From Psychrobacter sp. Cmf 22.2 (lineage in GTDB: Bacteria > Pseudomonadota > Gammaproteobacteria > Pseudomonadales > Moraxellaceae): DNA of 64,000 bases. Both the position numbers and the translations under genes were made by a program. Where the stretch lies: contig NZ_MRYA01000004.1 of NCBI RefSeq assembly GCF_001921745.1, positions 144,118-208,117 of the forward strand. The letters run 5' to 3'. Below, piece after piece: positions 28,068 to 36,763 of this stretch; the stretch's first letter is position 1, and each line of letters begins with the position of its first letter. Under the pieces are notes generated by a model. The model was given only the letters and a program-made list of their open reading frames with translations, did no database searches and had not been told where the DNA came from.

Positions 28068-28784
28068 CTAAACAGGTACGATGGTTAGATGCTCTGCCAA
28101 ATTAAAAAAAGGTTTGGTTGAGGCATTAAAATCAAGGCCAGCTTCCAAATGGTTTAAGTGCTGATCAATAAGTAGCAAAAGGCGTTCTTCATCCTTATTT
28201 TCGATAGCTTGTACTATTTCGAGGTGCTCATCTTCGGCACAGTGAGATGAGCCAGCCGTATTGTACAATCCGATAATTAAGGTAGTACGTAACGTCAGCT
28301 CACTCAAAAATCTCTCTAGGACTTGATTGTCAGCGATCGTCGCCAAACGCATGTGAAACGTACGTGATAGGCGAAGCTCAGCAGGTTTGTCTCCCTTGGT
28401 ACGCGCTTTGGCTTCAGCGGCTATCGTAGCACGCATGTCAGCGATATCTTGTGACGTGAAGTTTTCGATGACTTTACGTGCCAGCATGCGCTCAATCGTT
28501 CGACGCGCTTCAAAGACGTCACCAGCTTCTTTAGGAGAGGGCGTTGAGACAAATGCGCCTCGATTGGGCTGCAATTGTACCACATGCATCGTAGCAAGCG
28601 TAGAGAGCGCCCGCCTGACATTGGCCCTATTACAGTCGAATAGATCACTTAGTACCTGTTCACCCAGTTTTGTTCCAGCTGGCAACCGCTGCTCTGACAC
28701 GGCCGCAGTAATTGAGTTAATAATCGTTTGCTCTGGCATCGCATCGATCCTAGAAGCTGTATTTTCAGTTTTTATATCATTCAT
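28068..28784 (-). CDS. GntR-family transcriptional regulator (FadR/FCD subgroup)
   Basis: A 238-residue one-component regulator. The N-terminal winged helix-turn-helix (LSDLFDCNRANVRRALSTLA, then LQPNRGAFVSTPS) is followed by a helical FCD ligand domain. That domain has likely metal-binding positions (FHMRL..., EDEHLEIVQAI, DQHLNHLE). FCD regulators respond to small carboxylates or related effectors. It is divergent from the racemase-permease genes; three regularly spaced GTTAAC-centred sites lie between and are its probable operator. It likely represses or activates those genes and its own. Confidence 0.9.
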   Translation of the reverse strand: MNDIKTENTASRIDAMPEQTIINSITAAVSEQRLPAGTKLGEQVLSDLFDCNRANVRRALSTLATMHVVQLQPNRGAFVSTPSPKEAGDVFEARRTIERMLARKVIENFTSQDIADMRATIAAEAKARTKGDKPAELRLSRTFHMRLATIADNQVLERFLSELTLRTTLIIGLYNTAGSSHCAEDEHLEIVQAIENKDEERLLLLIDQHLNHLEAGLDFNASTKPFFNLAEHLTIVPV

Positions 28785-28845
28785 AGGCGCAATTATAGTG
28801 TGCCACTGTTACCTCCACAACAAATATTATAAATTTTTGATTGTT

Positions 28846-28881
28846 TTGTTAACAATAATAGTTAACAATGCTTGTTAACAA
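28846..28881. promoter_or_regulatory. Triple palindromic operator (TTGTTAACAA type, 13-bp spacing)
   Basis: Three sites share the core GTTAACAA: TTGTTAACAA at 28846-28855, TAGTTAACAA at 28859-28868, TTGTTAACAA at 28872-28881. Their centres are exactly 13 bp apart. They lie in the divergent promoter between the GntR-type gene and the racemase gene, 89 bases before the racemase ATG. I infer they bind the adjacent GntR protein. Confidence 0.6.
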
Positions 28882-28969
28882 CGGTTATTTCACGCTTATG
28901 GGTAGTCAAAAACAAAAGCCAATGATGAAAAATGAAACCAATAGCAAAATTTATAAATAGAGAGTCGCT

Positions 28970-29668
28970 ATGAAAATCTTAGTCATGAATCCAAACTCTA
29001 CAACGTCTATGACAGACAAAATCGTAGAAAGCGCGCGTCAAAAGGTTGGCGTAGGTACGTCCATTATTGGTGCTTCTGGCACGGATGCACCTGCCTCTAT
29101 TCAAGGGCATCACGATGAAGCGATGTCTGTTCCTGGTTTAATCAAGCGTTTAAAACAAGCTGAAGCAGAAGGCATTGATGGGGTAGTGGTTGCCTGTTTT
29201 GATGATCCAGGAATCGGTGCTTGCCGCGAAGTCTTCTCAGGGCCAGTTCTTGGAATCTGTGAAGCCGCAGTCAAGGCCGCAAGTATGATTTCGACATCTT
29301 TTAGTGTGGTCACAACGCTACCTCGTTCTGTACCTGTCATCGAAGATCTTATCCATGGTTATGGCTTATCACATCGCTGCCGCCGTGTACGCTCAGCTGC
29401 CATACCAGTGCTTGCTCTTGAAGAGCCAGGCTCTGGCGCACGTGAAAAGGTTCGTGATGAGATCTTACGTGCAGTGCGTGAAGACAATTGTGAAGCCGTT
29501 GTTTTGGGATGTGCAGGCATGGCAGATTTGACAGAATGGCTGACAAAAGAGACTGGCGTTCCTGTCATCGATGGTGTCACAGTTGCCACGCGCATGGTTG
29601 AGGCTTTGATTGGCTGCGGTCTTAAAACCAGCAAGGTTGGTGCTTATGCTGCACCGATTGAGAGTTAA
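28970..29668 (+). CDS. Aspartate/glutamate/hydantoin racemase family protein (HyuE/HpxA-like)
   Basis: A 232-residue cofactor-independent racemase. The family start (ILVMNPNSTTSMTD) and the two catalytic Cys regions (VVACFDDPG near residue 77 and VLGCAGMADL near 180) are present. Relatives racemise 5-substituted hydantoins or allantoin. It is followed 62 bases later by an NCS1 permease, as in known hydantoin-utilisation loci, but no hydantoinase or carbamoylase gene is in the window. The exact substrate (hydantoin, allantoin or other) is therefore open. Confidence 0.87.
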   Translation: MKILVMNPNSTTSMTDKIVESARQKVGVGTSIIGASGTDAPASIQGHHDEAMSVPGLIKRLKQAEAEGIDGVVVACFDDPGIGACREVFSGPVLGICEAAVKAASMISTSFSVVTTLPRSVPVIEDLIHGYGLSHRCRRVRSAAIPVLALEEPGSGAREKVRDEILRAVREDNCEAVVLGCAGMADLTEWLTKETGVPVIDGVTVATRMVEALIGCGLKTSKVGAYAAPIES

Positions 29669-29730
29669 ATTAACCAAATGAATTAACACCCACGATTAAC
29701 CAATAAACTTTCTCAAGGAAGGGGAACGTA

Positions 29731-31089
29731 ATGGAAAATGCGAAAGTTGCCGTCGCTGCGGCAGGAGTACAAACCCTCGATAATAAAGCAATCGGGGAGG
29801 AGAGTCTGGCACCGCAAACTACGCGTATTATGGGCTCATGGTCTTATTTGTTTGCATGGTTAGGGGGATGTGTATCCATTGGCACATTCACCGTTGGTTC
29901 GGGACTTGTTGGTACATTAAACCTGCTACAAGTAGTATTGGCTATCGCAATTGGTTGTACTGTTATTGGGGCTGCGCTCATGATTAATGGCAGAGCAGGC
30001 CATAAATATGGCATACCGTTCATGGTACAGACTCGCTCTGCTTTTGGCTTTTCAGGTAGTCGTATCCCGGCACTGGTACGTTCGGTACCAGCAGTTGTAT
30101 GGTTTGGCTTTCAAAGCTGGATTGGTGCTGGAGCATTGAATCTAGTATCTGACACTCTATTTGGTTATAACAATATTGTGGTCTTTTTTGTCGGCTTTCA
30201 GTTTTTGCAGATTGGTTTATCTGTCCTTGGTTTTCATGGCATTAAATGGCTTGAAAATATTGGTTCAGTTTTTATTATTGGCGCGCTTGCTTATATGTTT
30301 TTTAGTGTCATTAATAAATACGGCGACACGATCTCGACCAATCTCATCAACGTCGAAGGCACATGGGGCACACCGTTTTGGGGCGCCACGATGCTGTTTT
30401 TGGGGGTGTACAGTACCATGATGCTTAACGTATCTGACTATTCGCGCGAGCTACGCGAAAATGTTGGATTGTTTCGTCAAGTGGTTATTTACGCCAACTC
30501 TATTTTGCCCGCGACGCTATTTATGGGGTTAATCGGCGTCATGGTCACCAGTGCGACTGGTGAAGTTGATCCTATTCAAGTGTTTTCTAGTGCTGTCGAC
30601 AACAAGCCTTTACTGGTTATCACCATGCTTTTCATCGCTTTTGCGCAAGTTACGACCAATATCTTAAATAATGTTATCCCGCCTGCGTATGCTTTAATGG
30701 ACATCTTTAACCTTAAGTATAAAACAGCAGCTGTCATTGTAGGTTTGCTGGCATTTTGCACCTTCCCTTGGGAGCTGGTAAAAGATGAATCTGCTGCTGG
30801 TCTGAATCTATTTATCCAAACCTATTCGGCATTCTTAGGTCCGTTATTTGCAATCTTGGTAGTAGACTTTTATTTCTTGCGTAAACAAAAGCTTGATATC
30901 GATAAGCTATATGACAAAGACGGCCCTTATAAAGGTGTGAATATGGCGGCAGTCATCGCCATGGCTATTGGTATCGTAGTCGCGTTGATGTTTTCCAGCA
31001 TCTCTTGGTATGCAAGCTTAATCCCAGCAGGGGCTATCTATTGGATCTTGATGCTTAAGATGCCAGCCGCGCAACGTTTTATGTCATAA
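29731..31089 (+). CDS. NCS1 family nucleobase/hydantoin/allantoin permease
   Basis: A 452-residue inner-membrane transporter with about 12 helices. NCS1 features include the N-terminal SWSYLFAWLGGCVSIGTF, the FMVQTRSAFGFSG and PAVVWFGFQSWIGAGALN substrate-site regions, and DYSRELR. The family moves cytosine, allantoin, hydantoins, uracil or thiamin with Na+ or H+. Pairing with a hydantoin/allantoin-type racemase suggests that substrate class. A strong AAGGAAGGGGA SD precedes the ATG. Probably co-transcribed with the racemase under the GntR regulator. Confidence 0.9.
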   Translation: MENAKVAVAAAGVQTLDNKAIGEESLAPQTTRIMGSWSYLFAWLGGCVSIGTFTVGSGLVGTLNLLQVVLAIAIGCTVIGAALMINGRAGHKYGIPFMVQTRSAFGFSGSRIPALVRSVPAVVWFGFQSWIGAGALNLVSDTLFGYNNIVVFFVGFQFLQIGLSVLGFHGIKWLENIGSVFIIGALAYMFFSVINKYGDTISTNLINVEGTWGTPFWGATMLFLGVYSTMMLNVSDYSRELRENVGLFRQVVIYANSILPATLFMGLIGVMVTSATGEVDPIQVFSSAVDNKPLLVITMLFIAFAQVTTNILNNVIPPAYALMDIFNLKYKTAAVIVGLLAFCTFPWELVKDESAAGLNLFIQTYSAFLGPLFAILVVDFYFLRKQKLDIDKLYDKDGPYKGVNMAAVIAMAIGIVVALMFSSISWYASLIPAGAIYWILMLKMPAAQRFMS

Positions 31090-31117
31090 ATAATTTCATT
31101 CAACCCTTTAAAAATAA

Positions 31118-31158
31118 ACAGTCCCTATTATAGAGTGCTCTATAGTAGGGACTGTTGC
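31118..31158 (+). terminator. Strong hairpin after the NCS1 permease gene
   Basis: ACAGTCCCTA/TATAGAG pairs with CTCTATA/TAGGGACTGT with one bulge, 28 bases past the stop. The plus-strand tail is TGCGTT, a poor T-tract. A terminator or a transcript-end stabiliser. Confidence 0.65.
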
Positions 31159-31288
31159 GTTAGGTAGTTGGTTCCGGCATGATAACCTTGATGGTTCATC
31201 GTTAGGCTGCCTTTATAACACTGACTCTGTGCCACTTATTTTCTATAGTTAAATACACCACTTTACTGTCATCAAGGAAGATAAAATT

Positions 31289-32404
31289 ATGAAAATAGGT
31301 ATTCCAAAAGAGATGAAGAATAATGAAAATCGGGTTGGCTTAACGCCAAATGGGGTCAGTGTGTTAGTCGATGATGGTCATGATGTACTCGTCGAAACCA
31401 ATGCTGGCATGGGTTCACAGTTTACTGACGATGATTATAAAGCAGCTGGCGCAACCATCGTTGATGACGCGGCAACAGCATGGGCCGTAGAATTGGTCAT
31501 TAAGGTAAAAGAGCCGCAGAGGGATGAATATAAACATCTAACAGAAGATTTAATCTTATTTACCTATCTACATTTAGCAAACGAGCCTGAGCTTGCCAAA
31601 GTATTAATCGACAACAAAGTAACGGCGATTGCTTATGAGACGGTACAGCTAACGGATAATTCCTTGCCACTACTCACACCGATGAGTGAGATTGCTGGGC
31701 GTATGAGTACGCAAATTGGTGCGCAGTTTTTGCAGACTTTTTATGGTGGTAAAGGGATTTTGCTCGGCGGCGTTCCGGGCGTACAAAAGGGCAGGGTAAC
31801 TATTATCGGTGGCGGCGTATCTGGTACGGAAGCTGCCAAGATTGCCGTTGGCCTACGTGCTGATGTCACCATTTTAGACTTAGATCCTCAGCGTCTAAAA
31901 GAGCTGTCCGAGATGTTCGGTAATAATGTGCAAACGCTAATATCTAACAAAGTTAATATCGCCAAGAGTGTCAAGGTGAGCGATTTGGTCATTGGTGCAG
32001 TGTTGATTCCGGGCGCAGCGACGCCTAAATTAGTGACTGAGGAGATGATTAAATCCATGGATGATGGCGGTGTCATCATCGATATTGCGGTCGATCAAGG
32101 CGGGGTCTTTGAGACTACCGATCGCGTCACCACTCATGATAGTCCGACGTATACAAAGCACGGCATTGTTCATTATGCGGTGGCTAACATTCCGGGTGCT
32201 GTCCCACGCACTTCTACTATGGCGTTGTCCAATGTTACTTTACGGTATATACAAGCACTCGCCAAAAAGGGCTATCAGCAAGCATGTCTTGATGATCCAG
32301 CATTGGCAAAAGGCGTTAATACCACTCAAGGTTATATGACCTATGAAGCTGTTGCTAAAGCATTAGATTATGAGTATAAAGCGTTGGATAAGATGATTGG
32401 TTAG
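31289..32404 (+). CDS. ald: Alanine dehydrogenase
   Basis: A 371-residue NAD-dependent enzyme that interconverts L-alanine and pyruvate plus ammonia. The N-terminus ([20 protein letters not shown]), the Lys in VIKVKEPQ, the catalytic His in TYLHLANEP and the NAD-binding [13 protein letters not shown] are all family-typical. CAAGGAAGA precedes the ATG. It lies 200 bases after the permease, beyond a hairpin, so it is probably a separate unit that may join nitrogen and carbon use from amino acids. Confidence 0.95.
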   Translation: MKIGIPKEMKNNENRVGLTPNGVSVLVDDGHDVLVETNAGMGSQFTDDDYKAAGATIVDDAATAWAVELVIKVKEPQRDEYKHLTEDLILFTYLHLANEPELAKVLIDNKVTAIAYETVQLTDNSLPLLTPMSEIAGRMSTQIGAQFLQTFYGGKGILLGGVPGVQKGRVTIIGGGVSGTEAAKIAVGLRADVTILDLDPQRLKELSEMFGNNVQTLISNKVNIAKSVKVSDLVIGAVLIPGAATPKLVTEEMIKSMDDGGVIIDIAVDQGGVFETTDRVTTHDSPTYTKHGIVHYAVANIPGAVPRTSTMALSNVTLRYIQALAKKGYQQACLDDPALAKGVNTTQGYMTYEAVAKALDYEYKALDKMIG

Positions 32405-32563
32405 TTTTTTTAGAGAACGTAGTGACTAGTGTGCTCATTATGAGCCGCACCGCAATATAAAAAATCAGTGATTTTAATAATGTTTTCAATAATTTAAATT
32501 GACGGCAAATATTCGTTATTATATGGTGGATGGTAGATATCAACTAGTACAAGGATAATAGGC

Positions 32564-33157
32564 ATGGAGCTTTATGATTTAGAAGTATCAGGGAATTGCT
32601 ACAAGATTCGGCTGTTCTTAGCACTGATAAAACAACCCTATACGCTACGTCCAGTGGATTTTTTGGAGGGTGAACATAAAAACGAGGCATCCATTGAACG
32701 CAATGCTTTTGGCGAAGTGCCAGTACTGATCGATGGCGATTTGACTCTCAGGGATTCACAAGCTATTTTGATTTATCTTGCTAGAAAGTTTGATAGAACA
32801 GACTGGTATCCAACGACGCCTGCTGAAGAGGCCAAAGTTGTTCAGTGGTTAATGGTCGCTGAAAGCGAGATCGCCAGAGGCCCTAACGATGCTCGGTTGC
32901 ATGATAAGTTTGGTTATGAGCTTGACATTGATTTGGCTCGGAATAAGTCAACTCGTATCTTAGATATTTTAAACGAGCATCTATTAGACCGTGATTGGTT
33001 AGAGCTTGACCGGCCAACTTTAGCAGACTTAGCTTGCTTTCCTTATGTGGCACTTAGCGAGGAAGGCGGCGTATCACTAGAGCCTTATCCAGCAATAACA
33101 GACTGGATAGAGCGTATAAAAGCGCTACCAGATTTTGTGACTATGCCTGGGATGTAG
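32564..33157 (+). CDS. Glutathione S-transferase family protein
   Basis: A 197-residue GST distinct from the one at 23429. The N-domain holds SGNCYKIRLFLAL (Ser/Cys region at the glutathione site), FGEVPVLIDGDLTLRDSQAILIYL (cis-Pro, Asp-Ser), and the C-domain RPTLADLACFPYV capping box. The pattern resembles bacterial GSTs of the theta/beta-like group. Substrate unknown. Monocistronic. Confidence 0.87.
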   Translation: MELYDLEVSGNCYKIRLFLALIKQPYTLRPVDFLEGEHKNEASIERNAFGEVPVLIDGDLTLRDSQAILIYLARKFDRTDWYPTTPAEEAKVVQWLMVAESEIARGPNDARLHDKFGYELDIDLARNKSTRILDILNEHLLDRDWLELDRPTLADLACFPYVALSEEGGVSLEPYPAITDWIERIKALPDFVTMPGM

Positions 33158-33251
33158 GGCCATACTTTTTACAATTAAAAAGTATATTTAACTTAGCGTA
33201 CTACAAAAATAAGTAAATTGATTAAGTATAGATAAGCGCATGCAGCTTTGG

Positions 33252-33803
33252 TTAAAAGTTATCGCTAAGCCATAATCTTAGTTTAAGAGACCAAAGCGGC
33301 TGAATACCTGTCAATCCTTGCGTCATCTCGCCATTTTTTAAGATGACATAAGAAGGCGTGACCTGTCCCTGCCAATCGGCGAAAATATTGCCTTCTTGGT
33401 CATTAACCGTCGTAAAATTATAATCATGCTCATCGAGATAACTATGCAGCACTTGATCAGAACCCGATTTAATCGCGATAGTGACTACCGGATAGTCATT
33501 AGACGCTGCAAGTTTGTCTATCGTTGGTGAGGTCACATTACAAATCGGACACCATGTACCCCAAAAGTACACCAGTGCTGGCTTATCTGCACTCATAGCG
33601 GCCAAGTCAACGGGTTGACCTTGATAGTCAGTTAACTGTAGCTGCGGGCTGGCGGGCATAACGGGCTGTCGCCACCAATTGATCGCAATGTATACGGCTA
33701 AAAAGACAATGCCATATAGAAGTACGGTTTTAAGTACTGATAATAGCTTCTGTTTTGGCGTCTTGTTAGGTGTTTTATTTTTCTTTTCAATATTGGTAGT
33801 CAT
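33252..33803 (-). CDS. Membrane-anchored thioredoxin-like protein disulfide oxidoreductase (ScsD/TlpA-like)
   Basis: A 183-residue protein with one N-terminal membrane helix (about residues 27-45) and a periplasmic thioredoxin fold. The active site is WGTWCPICNV (CPIC), and the cis-Pro lies in QVTPSYVIL. The layout matches ScsD/TlpA/DsbE-like reductases that handle disulfides during copper stress or cytochrome assembly. No ScsB/DsbD partner gene is adjacent, so its electron donor is not evident. Confidence 0.87.
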   Translation of the reverse strand: MTTNIEKKNKTPNKTPKQKLLSVLKTVLLYGIVFLAVYIAINWWRQPVMPASPQLQLTDYQGQPVDLAAMSADKPALVYFWGTWCPICNVTSPTIDKLAASNDYPVVTIAIKSGSDQVLHSYLDEHDYNFTTVNDQEGNIFADWQGQVTPSYVILKNGEMTQGLTGIQPLWSLKLRLWLSDNF

Positions 33804-33894
33804 AGCTTTCGTTTTTTGCCTGTCACATAGTTACTTAAATTAATTTTTACTTAAGCCAGTTGCTTGGTGAGTAAGCTTGTTAGATAAGGATTTA

Positions 33895-33925
33895 GATAAA
33901 AATAAACGGCTGAATGATCAGCCGT
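33895..33925 (-). terminator. Terminator for the GNAT-nitrilase gene (minus strand)
   Basis: ACGGCTGA pairs with TCAGCCGT around ATGA. The A-rich left flank gives a T-rich tail on the minus strand. Confidence 0.72.
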
Positions 33926-34001
33926 ATTATTAATAGTAATAACGAATAAAGGAGCAATTTGAAGGTATGCCGCTGTCTTCAATCCGTGTTACTGATTAGC
34001 A

Positions 34002-35642
34002 CTATCGAGATTTTTTGGCACGTCCTTGCAGTGCATCACCCAACAATACGCTACCAGAGTTTTCACGGCGTTCTTCATCGCTTAGTTTACTGGCAGAGAT
34101 TTTCGATTTTTTCTTCCATCTTAAGCTAAATAAATCATCACGGCGATCGATCAAGTTGTGTACTGAACCTTCATGACGTACATGAATGAGCTTATCCAAA
34201 TTCAAATCAGAAAAGAATACCATTTCTGTGTTTGGGGTGGTCTCTGCCATAATCGCATCATGAGGGAACGCAAAATCCGATGGCGAAAAGATAGACGACT
34301 GAGCATACTGAATATCTAGACTTTCAACTTGCGGCAAGTTACCAACTGAGCCGCAAATCATAACGTAACATTCGTTTTCGATCGCGCGCGCTTGGGCACA
34401 ATGACGCACTCGTAGATATCCGTTTTGAGTATCTGTCCAGAACGGCACAAACAAAATATCCATATCATCAAGCGCCATTAAACGGGCAAGTTCAGGAAAT
34501 TCAACATCGTAACATACCAAAATGCCAATGCGACCTGCGTCGGTATCGAACACTTTGACCTCGTCACCGCCTTCAATTACCCACGCACTGCGCTCATGCG
34601 GCGTAATATGGATTTTACGCTGTTCTTCAACGGTGCCATCACGGCGACATAAATAGCTGACATTATATAAAGTGTCATTTTCATCGAGCAATGGCATAGA
34701 GCCGCTAATGACATTGACGTTATAGCTGACAGCTAAATGTGAGATCTCATTTCTAAACCATTCGGTGTAACCCGCCAAAAACCGAATGGCGACATTTTGA
34801 TCTGTTGATTCGCATAATCCCATCAATGGTGCGTTAAAGAACTCTGGCAAGCAAGCAAAATCAGCGTTGTAATCTGCCATTATATCGACGAAGAACTCAA
34901 CCTGTTGTAGTAGCTCTTCTGGTGACTCAACTTCGCGCATCTGCCATTGAATACCACCGATACGCACCTCAGATTTGCGCGTATTAGGCTTGTAGTCTTT
35001 GGGTTCGTAATAGATGTTTGCCCATTCAAGCAAGGTTGCAAAGCCTTTAGATTGCTTATCATCTGGTAAATAGGCAGTCAGAATACGCTTAACGATAAAG
35101 CCGTTGGACAGCTGAAACGATAAGGCTGGGTCATGAATCTCACGTGATTCAACAGCATCAATATATTCGCCAGGGGTAAGGTCTTGATGGTCATGATATT
35201 TTGGAATACGACCACCAGCCAAAATGGCACGAAAGTTGAGCTGACGGCACAGCTCTTTACGAGCATCATATAATCTACGACCCAAACGATAGCCGCGATA
35301 TTCAGGATCTATCAACGCATCGAGACCATAGATAGCATCGCCCTCAGGGTTGTCTTTGATAATTTCTTTGTGGCCAATCAAATCATCATAAGTATGCGGG
35401 TTAGAAAACTTGGCATAGTCAACACGCATAGACAGTACGATACCGATTAATTGGTCATGATCAAATAACGCAATCTGACCTTCTGGAAAAGCATCAATCA
35501 AGGTGTGAATCGTAGTCTTTGACCATGCGCCGCCTAAGTTTGCATAGACGCGATCCATTAAGGCTTTTAACTGGGCATAATCTTTTTTCTTAATTTCGGC
35601 AATCGTTAAATGGAAGTCATCTAATTTTTCAATCTTGCTCAT
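34002..35642 (-). CDS. GNAT acetyltransferase-carbon-nitrogen hydrolase fusion protein
   Basis: A 546-residue two-domain cytoplasmic protein. Residues about 10-200 form a GNAT N-acetyltransferase (acetyl-CoA loop EYRGYRLGRRLYDARKE). Residues about 225-520 form a nitrilase-superfamily amidohydrolase with triad Glu267 (CLPEFF), Lys343 (RKIHIT) and Cys377 (LVCYDVEFPE). Such fusions are widespread but largely uncharacterised; acylation and amide hydrolysis of one substrate, or ligand sensing by the GNAT part, are possible. AGGAAT precedes the ATG. Monocistronic. Confidence 0.9.
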   Translation of the reverse strand: MSKIEKLDDFHLTIAEIKKKDYAQLKALMDRVYANLGGAWSKTTIHTLIDAFPEGQIALFDHDQLIGIVLSMRVDYAKFSNPHTYDDLIGHKEIIKDNPEGDAIYGLDALIDPEYRGYRLGRRLYDARKELCRQLNFRAILAGGRIPKYHDHQDLTPGEYIDAVESREIHDPALSFQLSNGFIVKRILTAYLPDDKQSKGFATLLEWANIYYEPKDYKPNTRKSEVRIGGIQWQMREVESPEELLQQVEFFVDIMADYNADFACLPEFFNAPLMGLCESTDQNVAIRFLAGYTEWFRNEISHLAVSYNVNVISGSMPLLDENDTLYNVSYLCRRDGTVEEQRKIHITPHERSAWVIEGGDEVKVFDTDAGRIGILVCYDVEFPELARLMALDDMDILFVPFWTDTQNGYLRVRHCAQARAIENECYVMICGSVGNLPQVESLDIQYAQSSIFSPSDFAFPHDAIMAETTPNTEMVFFSDLNLDKLIHVRHEGSVHNLIDRRDDLFSLRWKKKSKISASKLSDEERRENSGSVLLGDALQGRAKKSR

Positions 35643-36011
35643 AATATTCCTGTTTGGCTATTTGGGGTGTCAGATAATGGGCTTCACACTTGAATAAAAC
35701 GATAGAGTATTGATATTACCGAATTTTTGTGTAACAAAAATCATAAAAATATATCAATCACTTCGCTTAGTCGTTACAATATTTTATTATCGTATTTACA
35801 ACGAGTTATCATAACTAGAATGGTTATTTGGTATGCTTTTTTACGATAGCATGTTCCATAAGGGGTGTTATTTTATCAACTAAGATAACTAATGACATTC
35901 TGGCATGGTAAACATTTACTACGTTTTTGTGAATTGTATTATTCGGCTCGTTTAGAGAGGAGTTTTGAGTCTTTTATTATCCCTACAAAAGCGTTATTTT
36001 TAGGATTTTTC
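35643..36011. other. Divergent intergenic region upstream of the BLUF gene
   Basis: About 370 AT-rich bases. An upstream in-frame ATG at 35892 would add 40 residues to the BLUF protein but has no SD and no BLUF similarity. No RNA gene or operator recognised. Confidence 0.5.
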
Positions 36012-36641
36012 ATGCCTTTGCAACATGGTGATACAACTGATTTATTAGAAAATATAAAAGACTCAGCACTGATTCAGCTGGTGTACGTAAGTAGCATTAC
36101 TTTTAAAAGTCGTATAAATACCCTCATATTCGATGAAGTAGAAAAGCACGCGCGCGATCACAACAAAGATCACGGTATTACTGGTATCTTATGTTATGGC
36201 AATGGTCAGTTTTTACAATGCATTGAAGGTAGTAAACAAGAAGTAATCAGCTTACAAAAGCGTATTTTTGCGGATTTGCGTCACAAAAACGTCAAAATAC
36301 TCTTAGTCCATGCTATCGATGAGCGTAGCTTTATGGATTGGCGTATGCGCTTATTGTTTTTGGAGCGCTGGCTATGGTCTCCTGCAACCAAGCAACAAGC
36401 TGCGCAGTTGGCCCCGTATTTGCCTTTTAGTCCGCACGGTTGGTCACCCAAACGCACCGAGCAATTCTTACAAATTATCAGAAATTTTGATACCCCGCCT
36501 CATATCAAAGCGGCAGGCATTACTTATAATGCGTTGGGCAATATGGTTCAGCACATTGCAGCGCCTCATCAAGCATTTTTAATTGTCCAAAGCTTCTTAT
36601 GTGTTTTGGTCGTTGCAGCGTTGATACTCTTATATTTGTAA
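36012..36641 (+). CDS. BLUF-domain blue-light photoreceptor with C-terminal membrane anchor
   Basis: A 209-residue protein with an FAD-binding BLUF domain at about residues 20-113. The photocycle residues by alignment with AppA are all present: Tyr25 (LVYVSS), Asn51, Gln69 (FLQCIEG), Trp110 and Met112 (DWRMRL). A helical region follows, and the protein ends in a hydrophobic helix (about 188-209) with only a residue or two after it, so it looks tail-anchored with the sensor in the cytoplasm. No enzyme output domain is present, so it must signal by protein contact. The start at 36012 has TAGGA upstream. Monocistronic with its own terminator. Confidence 0.9.
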   Translation: MPLQHGDTTDLLENIKDSALIQLVYVSSITFKSRINTLIFDEVEKHARDHNKDHGITGILCYGNGQFLQCIEGSKQEVISLQKRIFADLRHKNVKILLVHAIDERSFMDWRMRLLFLERWLWSPATKQQAAQLAPYLPFSPHGWSPKRTEQFLQIIRNFDTPPHIKAAGITYNALGNMVQHIAAPHQAFLIVQSFLCVLVVAALILLYL

Positions 36642-36691
36642 AATATGCTTTGACAATCTAACTCCTGATAAACAATGTAAAATATAAAAAT

Positions 36692-36725
36692 GACGCTTTA
36701 CTTTAATGTATAGCGTCGTTTTTTA
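36692..36725 (+). terminator. Rho-independent terminator after the BLUF gene
   Basis: GACGCT pairs with AGCGTC over a 14-base loop, then G and a run of six T. Confidence 0.75.
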
Positions 36726-36763
36726 TCAATTTAAGCCTAAGAGCCGGTCAGTTTAAAAGCCAA

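Noticed and set aside
33162..33185. AT-only hairpin after the second GST gene as a terminator
   Set aside because: The stem contains almost no GC pairs and lacks a T-tract beyond the stem.
35892..36011. 40-residue N-terminal extension of the BLUF protein
   Set aside because: No SD at 35892, not part of the BLUF fold; 36012 has TAGGA at good spacing.
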